A DNA stretch of 7,110 bases from Bacteroidia bacterium. GTDB lineage: Bacteria > Bacteroidota > Bacteroidia > Bacteroidales > BM520. The stretch lies in NCBI GenBank assembly GCA_009930445.1, contig RZYD01000122.1:1-7110 (forward strand), in the 5' to 3' direction. Each line of letters opens with the position of its first letter. Position 1 is the stretch's first letter. Both the position numbers and the translations under genes were made by a program. The notes under the pieces are model-generated. The model ran no database searches. It had not been told where the DNA came from and worked only from the letters and a program-made list of their open reading frames with translations. Positions 1 through 5,564 of this stretch are shown in pieces.

Positions 1-273
1 AAAAATCATCAAAATTTCCTTTTTCTCATTCTCCACAATTCCGCCTGCAGCTTCGCGGACCGGATACAGCACACACAATTGCTGAAAAAGTATCGGTGCA
101 GGCAAACCGGTAAGTATCAAAAGATCCTCTTGCACTGATCCGATAAATGATTCAATGGCACATTGCAATTTTTTCGGGGTTTGAAAAATATGCATTGCAA
201 GGTTTCTGCCGTTGGGAATATCTTCTTCACCTGCGATGATAATCTGCTTCTGATCGAAAAAAACTTTATACAT
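1..273 (-). CDS. NUDIX-domain protein, N-terminal part (runs off the left edge)
   Basis: The reverse strand reads 91 uninterrupted codons from an ATG at 273 to the window edge, beginning MYKVFFDQKQIII. The first ~70 residues form a poorly conserved N-terminal region. From about residue 72 the sequence becomes REAAGGIVENEKKEILMIF, which matches the opening strand of a NUDIX fold (AAGG-V-N-x-x-x-xLLIF). The diagnostic Nudix box (GX5EX7REUXEEXGU) would lie beyond base 1 and cannot be seen, so hydrolase activity and substrate are not shown. From memory, Bacteroidales often carry a NUDIX gene divergent to pyrE, which supports the call. The start is well placed: it is 7 bases from the pyrE start, so any promoter must lie inside pyrE. 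The best candidate is a 7-of-8 match to TAnnTTTG at 329-336 on the minus strand (TTAATTTG), which is weak. Confidence 0.82.
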   Translation of the reverse strand, partial: MYKVFFDQKQIIIAGEEDIPNGRNLAMHIFQTPKKLQCAIESFIGSVQEDLLILTGLPAPILFQQLCVLYPVREAAGGIVENEKKEILMIF

Positions 274-276
274 TTG
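269..276 (+). promoter_or_regulatory. Bacteroidota -7 promoter element (TAcaTTTG) for pyrE
   Basis: TACATTTG matches TAnnTTTG exactly and ends 4 bases before the pyrE ATG. Transcription in this phylum usually starts a few bases after the final G, so the mRNA would begin at or very near the start codon, with almost no leader. The element also contains the CAT (271-273) that is the start codon of the divergent NUDIX gene. A clear -33 TTTG is not visible; TTCTG at 248-252 is the nearest weak candidate. Confidence 0.6.
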
Positions 277-280
277 TTCC

Positions 281-934
281 ATGAAATACAACGATGAAAT
301 CGCAACAGCAGTAGCTGAATTTTTGTTGCAAATTAAAGCAATAAAGCTGGATAATGCCAATCCATTTACCTGGGCGTCAGGGATAAAATCACCGATCTAC
401 TGTGATAACCGTAAAACCTTGTCTCATCCACAGATTCGTACCTTCATCCGCCAGAATCTGGTTAAAATTATTCATGAAGTATACGGCGATATTGATGTGG
501 TGGCAGGGGTTGCTACCGGCGCCATTGCTCAAGGCGTACTCGTGGCACAGGAAATGGGGCTACCCTTTATTTATGTCCGCTCATCCAATAAAGACCATGG
601 GCTACAAAATAAAATTGAAGGCACTTATGAATCCGGCCAATCGGTGGTAGTGGTGGAAGACCTGGTGTCAACCGGAGGATCTTCACTGGCAGCGGTGAAT
701 GCACTCCGGAAGGCCGGCATGAACGTAAAAGGGATGGTCTCCATCTTTTCTTATGGGCTCGATATCGCCATAAATAATTTTAAAGAAGCCAATTGCAAAC
801 TCTTCTCCCTCACCGATTATGCAACGGTAATCCATAAAGCGATTTCCAGCGACTATGTGAGAAAAGAAGACCTTCCTTCTCTTCTGGAATGGAGAAAAGA
901 CCCGGAAAACTGGAGAAAAAATGACGAACGATGA
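281..934 (+). CDS. pyrE: Orotate phosphoribosyltransferase
   Basis: This 217-residue cytosolic enzyme joins orotate to PRPP to give orotidine 5'-monophosphate, the fifth step of de novo pyrimidine synthesis. The PRPP-binding signature VVVVEDLVSTGGSS spans residues 122-135. The flexible catalytic loop around YVRSSNKDHG (99-107) keeps the expected Lys104 and His106. The N-terminal block NPFTWASGIKSPIYCDNR (27-44) is typical of bacterial PyrE. Length is normal. The ATG at 281 is chosen because the N-terminus aligns with the family and a promoter element lies directly upstream; no ribosome-binding site is visible. The stop overlaps the start of the SRPBCC gene by 4 bases (ATGA), so the two are probably translationally coupled. 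The divergent NUDIX gene starts 7 bases away. Confidence 0.97.
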   Translation: MKYNDEIATAVAEFLLQIKAIKLDNANPFTWASGIKSPIYCDNRKTLSHPQIRTFIRQNLVKIIHEVYGDIDVVAGVATGAIAQGVLVAQEMGLPFIYVRSSNKDHGLQNKIEGTYESGQSVVVVEDLVSTGGSSLAAVNALRKAGMNVKGMVSIFSYGLDIAINNFKEANCKLFSLTDYATVIHKAISSDYVRKEDLPSLLEWRKDPENWRKNDER

Positions 935-1335
935 TTGAATTTCCGTCTAAAACCAGGATCCATAATACGGCAGAAAACATCTACAATTTTCTGGCTGATT
1001 TTAATAATTTCAAAAATATTATTCCGGAAGAACGGGTAAAAAACTACCGTTCAACAAAAGAGACCTGTGCTTTTCAGGTGGAAAATATGCCTGAATTTCG
1101 TTTGAAAATGGGAACTAACAAACCAGTAACGACCATCGAAATGGTACCAGAAAGCAGCAGCGGCATTCATTTTATGCTTTCAATATCCCTTGAACCATGC
1201 ACTGAATCCACTACGGAGGTTACGCTAAAATTACAGGCTGATCTGAATCCTTTTATGAAAATGATGGCAGGAAAAGCACTCCAAACATTCGTTGATACAC
1301 TGGCGGTTAAATTGAAAAATCACATGGAATGTTAA
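931..1335 (+). CDS. SRPBCC (START/Bet v1-like) family protein, function unknown
   Basis: A 134-residue protein with the feel of the SRPBCC helix-grip fold. The N-terminal strand is followed by the helix AENIYNFLADFNNFKNIIPE (about residues 15-34). The middle is strand-rich, and there is a long C-terminal amphipathic helix (about 109-132, ending KLKNHMEC). SRPBCC proteins enclose a hydrophobic ligand cavity and include lipid-transfer proteins, aromatase/cyclase-like proteins and Hsp90 co-factors. No catalytic motif allows a finer call. No signal peptide or membrane segment is seen, so it is likely cytosolic. The ATG overlaps the pyrE stop (ATGA), implying co-transcription and coupled translation. 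From memory, an SRPBCC gene directly after pyrE is common in Bacteroidales, but I know of no demonstrated link to pyrimidine synthesis. Its stop codon overlaps the stop of the converging biotin ligase gene. Confidence 0.8.
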   Translation: MIEFPSKTRIHNTAENIYNFLADFNNFKNIIPEERVKNYRSTKETCAFQVENMPEFRLKMGTNKPVTTIEMVPESSSGIHFMLSISLEPCTESTTEVTLKLQADLNPFMKMMAGKALQTFVDTLAVKLKNHMEC

Positions 1336-1350
1336 GCCGGTGGCGCTAAC
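1331..1350. terminator. Weak inverted repeat at the convergent stop codons
   Basis: Reading from 1331, GTTA (1331-1334) pairs with TAAC (1347-1350) and GCC (1336-1338) pairs with GGC (1342-1344). The internal loop is asymmetric and the hairpin loop is GGT. It covers the overlapping stops of the SRPBCC and biotin ligase genes, where a bidirectional terminator would be expected. The stem is short and interrupted, and no T-run follows on either strand, so it may be chance. Confidence 0.2.
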
Positions 1351-2087
1351 GGAAATTTAATCTCCTTCACCTGACAGGGAATCACCGAATCGCTGGTACT
1401 CACCAACAACCTTCCGAATTCATCAATTCCGCTAATCGTTCCCACCACATGGTGTCCCATGATAATATACTCCAATTCTTCCCCAAAACGGTACATCCCC
1501 TGTATGTATTCCCGTAACAACTGATCGTACTCACCATAACCCAGCCTGCGGTAATACTCGTCAAAAATTTCTCTGAAGATCTTCAGGCTTGTTAACACAT
1601 CATTCGATTTACCGGTAATCATTTTTACAGAAACCGGATTGGGGGCATCTGAAAAAAAATTCTCCTGATTCAAATTCAGGCCCACGCCGATAATGGAGGA
1701 TTGGAGCATGGGACCTGACACCTGATTTTTAATCAGAATTCCACCCAGTTTCTTATGGTGATAATAAATATCATTGGGCCATTTGATTCGGATATCTCCC
1801 TCAGGAACCAGGATTTTCACCATATCCCTTGCCGCCAGGCTGGTAATAATATTTAAAAAAAACTGCCGTGAAGGATTTAAAAAATCAGGATACAGAATCA
1901 CACTGAAAGTAAGATTTTTGCCTGCCTCGCTTTCCCAGGTACTCTCCTCCATTCCCTTTCCTTCGGTTTGTTCTTCTGCAATAACCACTGTGCCTTCAGG
2001 CGGACGACTTTCACGCACCAGCGCAGAAGCATAATGATTTGTTGAATCCAACGTTTTAAATTTTTTGATATCGATATCCGAGCGCAT
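1332..2087 (-). CDS. birA: Biotin--[acetyl-CoA-carboxylase] ligase, monofunctional
   Basis: A 251-residue biotin protein ligase. It makes biotinyl-5'-AMP from biotin and ATP, then transfers biotin to a lysine of biotin carboxyl carrier proteins. The catalytic domain starts directly at the N-terminus (DSTN at 14-17), so the DNA-binding domain of E. coli BirA is absent and it should not act as a repressor. Seen in order: EEQTEGKG (38-45) at the biotinyl-AMP loop; WESEAGKNLTFS (51-62); the active-site KWPND (102-106, Lys102 probably catalytic); KLGGIL (113-118); IIGVGLNLNQ (132-141); and a small C-terminal SH3-like part, GTISGIDEFGRLLV (216-229). The loop equivalent to E. coli GRGRRGR reads GKGMEES, which is atypical in its second half. 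The ATG at 2087 lies 13 codons before DSTN, as usual. The gene converges on SRPBCC with a 4-base overlap and is divergent from rsfS. No exact TAnnTTTG is found upstream on its strand. Confidence 0.93.
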   Translation of the reverse strand: MRSDIDIKKFKTLDSTNHYASALVRESRPPEGTVVIAEEQTEGKGMEESTWESEAGKNLTFSVILYPDFLNPSRQFFLNIITSLAARDMVKILVPEGDIRIKWPNDIYYHHKKLGGILIKNQVSGPMLQSSIIGVGLNLNQENFFSDAPNPVSVKMITGKSNDVLTSLKIFREIFDEYYRRLGYGEYDQLLREYIQGMYRFGEELEYIIMGHHVVGTISGIDEFGRLLVSTSDSVIPCQVKEIKFPLAPPA

Positions 2088-2196
2088 AACAAATGAGATT
2101 TTGGTAAAAGTACAAAAAATGATGGTACAGAATTTGATTATTAGGCCATTTCATTTCTATTCATCTAAACAAAAGAAGTGAAATAATTGTTTTTCG

Positions 2197-2204
2197 TACC
2201 TTTG
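2197..2204 (+). promoter_or_regulatory. Bacteroidota -7 promoter element (TAccTTTG) for the rsfS-ftsH cluster
   Basis: TACCTTTG is an exact TAnnTTTG match, 23 bases upstream of the rsfS ATG at 2228, in the 140-base intergenic region between divergent birA and rsfS. It predicts a leader of roughly 15-20 bases rich in A. A convincing -33 TTTG at the usual 17-23 base distance is not seen. It probably drives rsfS and ftsH, and possibly the genes beyond. Confidence 0.6.
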
Positions 2205-2227
2205 CCCATATTTGTAAAAAAAATTTA

Positions 2228-2599
2228 ATGATAAAAAAGAAGAATTCCGTGAATACTGAAATTCTGGCGCAGTCAATTATTGAAGGTATTCGTGAAAAAA
2301 AAGGTCAGGAAACCGTCATGATTGACTTTTCGACCATACCAAATGCAGCTTTCCGACGTTTTATTATTTGTGAAGGCACTTCAACCACGCAGAATACAGC
2401 CATTGCTGATTCAGTGATTGACACCGTAATCAGGCAATGTGCTGAAAAGCCCTGGCATACAGAAGGAAAAGAAAATGCAGAATGGATTTTACTGGATTAT
2501 GGTGATGTGGTAGTGCATATTTTCCTCTCATCTACACGAAACTTCTATAAACTGGAACAGCTCTGGGCAGATGCTAAAATTGTTCCTGTTAGTGAATAA
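2228..2599 (+). CDS. rsfS: Ribosome silencing factor RsfS
   Basis: A 123-residue protein of the RsfS (Iojap/DUF143) family. It binds ribosomal protein uL14 on the 50S subunit and blocks joining with 30S, which saves energy when nutrients are short. Family marks seen include IDFSTIPNAAFRRFIICEG (residues 32-50), W76-x-x-EG, the hallmark block WILLDYGDVVVHIF (86-99), and the C-terminal RNFYKLEQLW (103-112). Length is normal for the family. The ATG at 2228 follows an A-rich leader and no Shine-Dalgarno sequence is seen. It is the first gene of the plus-strand cluster; ftsH starts 29 bases after its stop, so the two are very likely co-transcribed. From memory, rsfS next to ftsH is common in Bacteroidales. 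Confidence 0.94.
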   Translation: MIKKKNSVNTEILAQSIIEGIREKKGQETVMIDFSTIPNAAFRRFIICEGTSTTQNTAIADSVIDTVIRQCAEKPWHTEGKENAEWILLDYGDVVVHIFLSSTRNFYKLEQLWADAKIVPVSE

Positions 2600-2628
2600 A
2601 ACACTCACCCTATTTATCGATTGACATA

Positions 2629-4656
2629 ATGGCAGATAAAAAACAACAATTTGGCACAACGCCTCCACAGCCCAACAAAGGCAATGATAATAAAAAAAAG
2701 AAGTTTTATTGGATATTCATCGCACTCATGGCTGTATTTCTCGGATACAGCCTCTGGGGTTTTAAATCCGGAACGGAAGAGGTAACCTGGGGGGAGGTTA
2801 AAGAAATGCTCGAAAGCCAGAATGTGGATAAAATCATTTTGGTAAATAAAGAATTTGCGGAAATTTATATCAAATCCGACCGTCTTTCGGCTTATCCCAA
2901 CCTTTCAAAAAGCAATATGCCGGGGTCCTCACCCCACTTTTCCTATAACATAGGCAGTGTGGATAAATTTTATGACAATGTGGCGGAAGTGCAGGAAAAC
3001 GTTGCAGATCCGGTATACATTCGTAACGAAACCCGGAAAAACTGGGCGGGAGACATGATAGGGTTTATTTTACCTATCGCAATCCTGATCGGAGCCTGGC
3101 TACTGATTATGCGCATGATGAGCCGAAATGCAGGCGGTGGCGGTGGACAACTTTTTAATATCGGAAAATCAAAGGCACAACTCTTTGATCAGGATTCAAA
3201 TGTTAAAGTAAATTTCAAAGACGTTGCAGGCCTGGAAGAGGCAAAAATCGAAGTAATGGAGATTGTCGACTTCCTGAAAAACCCATCCCGCTATACCGAC
3301 CTGGGAGGAAAAATCCCTAAAGGAGCTCTGCTGGTCGGCCCTCCGGGTACCGGAAAAACCCTTCTGGCCAAAGCCGTGGCCGGAGAAGCGAAAGTGCCTT
3401 TCTTCTCCCTCTCCGGATCCGACTTCGTGGAAATGTTCGTCGGCGTTGGAGCGTCACGCGTAAGAGACCTGTTCAAACAAGCAAAAGAAAAAGCACCCTG
3501 TATTGTCTTTATTGATGAAATCGATGCCATTGGCAGAGCCAGGGGAAAAAATATGATCACCGGAGGCAATGACGAAAGGGAAAATACATTAAATCAGCTT
3601 CTTACTGAAATGGATGGCTTCGCTTCCAACCAGGGTGTAATTATCCTCGCTGCCACCAACCGCGCCGACGTCCTCGACCGTGCGCTGCTCCGTGCCGGCC
3701 GATTCGACCGTCAGATCCATGTGGAATTACCTGACCTGAACGAACGTGCCGCCATCTTTGAAGTTCACATGAGGCCACTTAAAATTAATAAAAATTCTGT
3801 CGATAAAGAATTCCTGGCAAAACAAACACCCGGTTTCTCCGGTGCTGATATCGCAAATGTCTGCAATGAATCCGCACTGATCTGCGCCAGAAAAGGAAAA
3901 AAAGGAATCGACCGTCAGGATTTTCTCGATGCCGTTGACCGAATCATCGGGGGGCTGGAGAAAAAAAATAAAATTATCAGCGCAGAAGAAAAAAAGGCAA
4001 TCGCTTATCATGAGGCCGGTCATGCTTCCGTTAGCTGGCTGCTGAAATATGCACATCCCCTGGTAAAAGTAACCATTATCCCCCGTGGCAAAGCACTGGG
4101 AGCCGCATGGTACCTGCCCGAAGAACGTCAGATAACCACAACCGAACAAATGTTCGACGAAATGACTGCCCTGTTGGCAGGCCGCGCCAGTGAAATGGTG
4201 CACTTCGGAAAAATTTCTACCGGAGCATTGAACGACCTGGAAAGAGCAACAAAACAGGCCTTTGCCATGGTGACTTATTTCGGACTAAATAACAAAATCG
4301 GTAATGTAAGTTATTACGATTCCACCGGTCAACAGGAATATTCCTTCCAAAAACCCTACAGCGAACAAACTGCTGTGACAATCGATCAGGAAGTATCCAA
4401 ACTGATCGAAAAAGCCTATCAAAGAGCCATAACGATTATCAATAAAAATAAAGAAAAGGTAACGCAACTGGGCGACTTATTACTGAAAAATGAAGTAATT
4501 TTCAGCGATGATGTTAAAAAAATTTTTGGAGAACGTGCTGGGAGCGAATACTTACCCGACTTACGTGCCGTGAAAGCACCTGTAGAAATGATAGCGGATG
4601 AAAGCATTCCTGCTGAGGAAAACACCGACCCTCAAAAAGACGATAAAGAAGAATAA
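2629..4656 (+). CDS. ftsH: ATP-dependent zinc metalloprotease FtsH
   Basis: A 675-residue inner-membrane AAA+ protease that works as a hexamer, pulling out and degrading unwanted membrane and some soluble proteins. Seen in order: a hydrophilic, Lys-rich cytoplasmic N-terminus (1-25); first membrane helix (about 26-45); periplasmic domain (about 46-140); second membrane helix (about 142-163); and a Gly-rich linker (169-173). The AAA domain has Walker A GPPGTGKT (237-244), pore loop MFVGVG (269-274), Walker B IVFIDE (292-297) and a second region of homology ending GRFDR with Arg358 and Arg361 as likely arginine fingers. The M41 peptidase has HEAGH (461-465) with a probable third zinc ligand, Asp536, in GALNDLE. 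All key residues are present, so the enzyme should be active. The tail after about 645 is acidic and variable. It follows rsfS by 29 bases and precedes the LUD gene by 15. Bases 3661-3720 are strikingly GC-rich. Confidence 0.98.
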   Translation: MADKKQQFGTTPPQPNKGNDNKKKKFYWIFIALMAVFLGYSLWGFKSGTEEVTWGEVKEMLESQNVDKIILVNKEFAEIYIKSDRLSAYPNLSKSNMPGSSPHFSYNIGSVDKFYDNVAEVQENVADPVYIRNETRKNWAGDMIGFILPIAILIGAWLLIMRMMSRNAGGGGGQLFNIGKSKAQLFDQDSNVKVNFKDVAGLEEAKIEVMEIVDFLKNPSRYTDLGGKIPKGALLVGPPGTGKTLLAKAVAGEAKVPFFSLSGSDFVEMFVGVGASRVRDLFKQAKEKAPCIVFIDEIDAIGRARGKNMITGGNDERENTLNQLLTEMDGFASNQGVIILAATNRADVLDRALLRAGRFDRQIHVELPDLNERAAIFEVHMRPLKINKNSVDKEFLAKQTPGFSGADIANVCNESALICARKGKKGIDRQDFLDAVDRIIGGLEKKNKIISAEEKKAIAYHEAGHASVSWLLKYAHPLVKVTIIPRGKALGAAWYLPEERQITTTEQMFDEMTALLAGRASEMVHFGKISTGALNDLERATKQAFAMVTYFGLNNKIGNVSYYDSTGQQEYSFQKPYSEQTAVTIDQEVSKLIEKAYQRAITIINKNKEKVTQLGDLLLKNEVIFSDDVKKIFGERAGSEYLPDLRAVKAPVEMIADESIPAEENTDPQKDDKEE

Positions 4657-4671
4657 AAACCAATTTCGTAT

Positions 4672-5310
4672 ATGGACGAAAGCATCTCAAAAGAAAAAGT
4701 ATTGCGGGAAGTAAGAAATTCACTCATCAGTCGGGTGGATAACCCTTATTCCTCCTCCGATACCGCACTACCGGTTTTTCCTGAATTATCCGACGATGCA
4801 GCCGTGGTTTTTGCCGATAACCTCACCCAACAAGGCGCACGGTTCGTCTATTGCAGCTCGGTGGAAGAATTTATGGAAACCGTTTATCTGGTGGCACATC
4901 AGTACCATTGGAATGAGGTGGTTTGCCATGAGGCTCAGGTTAGGGAAATTCTGGATGCCATCGGAATAAAACACACGGAATCATTCGACCCGGAAAGTAA
5001 TTTTATCTATGTTACTTCCTGTGAGGCTATCATAGCCCGCCATGGCTCCATTCTGCTCTCTTCGGCGCAGCCCCTCTCAAGAAAAGCACTCGCTCTGGCT
5101 AATACTCAGGTAATCTTTGCCCTCGCATCACAGCTCCATTCCGACCTACAACCCGCACTCAAAGCCATTAGAACAAAATACAAACAAAAATTACCCGCTT
5201 TTCTGACTTCTGTAACGGGCCCGGCTACCTTTAAGTCTCCTTCAGTTCGTGCTATCCCTGCACCGACAGGTATCAACGACCTGGTTGTATTTCTAATTGA
5301 TACAGAATAA
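4672..5310 (+). CDS. LUD-domain (LutC/YkgG-like) protein with divergent C-terminus
   Basis: A 212-residue protein resembling the LUD-domain proteins that, from memory, sit between ftsH and cdsA in many Bacteroidales. The family includes LutC, a partner in the iron-sulfur lactate oxidation complex LutABC. No lutA or lutB is here, so a lactate role is not supported and the function is unknown. The core is recognisable: VTSCEAIIARHGSILLSS (114-131), then QVIFA (146-150), a helix through ALKAIRTKYKQKLP (162-175), and SVTGP (180-184) leading to the last strand, LVVFLID (204-210). The stretch 185-200 should read like SRTADIE...LGAHGP but reads ATFKSPSVRAIPAPTG. Total length is kept, so a frameshift is unlikely. 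It starts 15 bases after the ftsH stop and is probably in the same transcript. No signal peptide or membrane segment is seen. Confidence 0.78.
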   Translation: MDESISKEKVLREVRNSLISRVDNPYSSSDTALPVFPELSDDAAVVFADNLTQQGARFVYCSSVEEFMETVYLVAHQYHWNEVVCHEAQVREILDAIGIKHTESFDPESNFIYVTSCEAIIARHGSILLSSAQPLSRKALALANTQVIFALASQLHSDLQPALKAIRTKYKQKLPAFLTSVTGPATFKSPSVRAIPAPTGINDLVVFLIDTE

Positions 5311-5332
5311 TCATCCCTTTTCAGGAATTCCC

Positions 5333-5340
5333 TATCTTTG
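5333..5340 (+). promoter_or_regulatory. Bacteroidota -7 promoter element (TAtcTTTG) for the DUF2007 gene
   Basis: TATCTTTG is an exact TAnnTTTG match in the 35-base gap after the LUD gene. It ends 5 bases before the ATG at 5346, so transcription would start at or next to the start codon. No good -33 TTTG is found at the usual distance; a TTG at 5297-5299 is too far. If active, it would also feed cdsA and psd. Confidence 0.55.
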
Positions 5341-5345
5341 TGGTT

Positions 5346-5564
5346 ATGGATGAAAAATGGATAAAAATATATACCTCCGGTAATCCGATACATATTGATA
5401 TACTACAAAATATGTTACTGGATGAAAATATAAAAAGTGTTTTTATCGATAAAAAAGATTCTGCCTATCTTTTTGGTGACATTGAATTATATGTGCAGCA
5501 AGCCCATGTATTAGCCGCCCGACAGATTATTAACCGATTTGAAGAAAATGAAACCACCGGGTAA
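5346..5564 (+). CDS. DUF2007 small protein (putative signal-transducing family)
   Basis: From the ATG at 5346 it encodes 72 residues, beginning MDEKWIKIYTSGNP. The pattern of a strand, a helix (HIDILQNMLLDENI), a hydrophobic strand (KSVFIDKKDSAYLFGDIELYV) and a last helix (HVLAARQIINRFEE) fits DUF2007: small ferredoxin-like-fold proteins called putative signal-transducing proteins, with no proven role that I know of. An in-frame GTG at 5340 is an alternative start, but it falls on the last base of the promoter element and is unlikely. The gene is AT-rich: its first 60 bases are about 28% GC and 5 of 10 Ile codons are ATA, unlike its neighbours. Its last 17 bases overlap the start of cdsA, which suggests coupled expression. 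No signal peptide or membrane helix is seen. Confidence 0.72.
   Translation: MDEKWIKIYTSGNPIHIDILQNMLLDENIKSVFIDKKDSAYLFGDIELYVQQAHVLAARQIINRFEENETTG

Noticed and set aside
2088..2227. Searched the divergent birA/rsfS region for a riboswitch, operator palindrome or birA promoter.
   Set aside because: Apart from TAccTTTG facing rsfS, only AT-rich sequence with partial matches was seen. No long palindrome or exact minus-strand TAnnTTTG was found, and this BirA lacks the DNA-binding domain needed for self-regulation.
3727..4203. A 158-codon open frame on the minus strand inside ftsH.
   Set aside because: It is antisense to the intact AAA and peptidase domains, resembles no family, and is rich in Cys and Phe, as expected from reading a real gene backwards.
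5212..5275. A frameshift in the LUD gene to explain the odd C-terminus.
   Set aside because: The conserved TGP and VFLID segments flank the odd stretch in the same frame and at the expected spacing, so a pair of compensating shifts would be needed.
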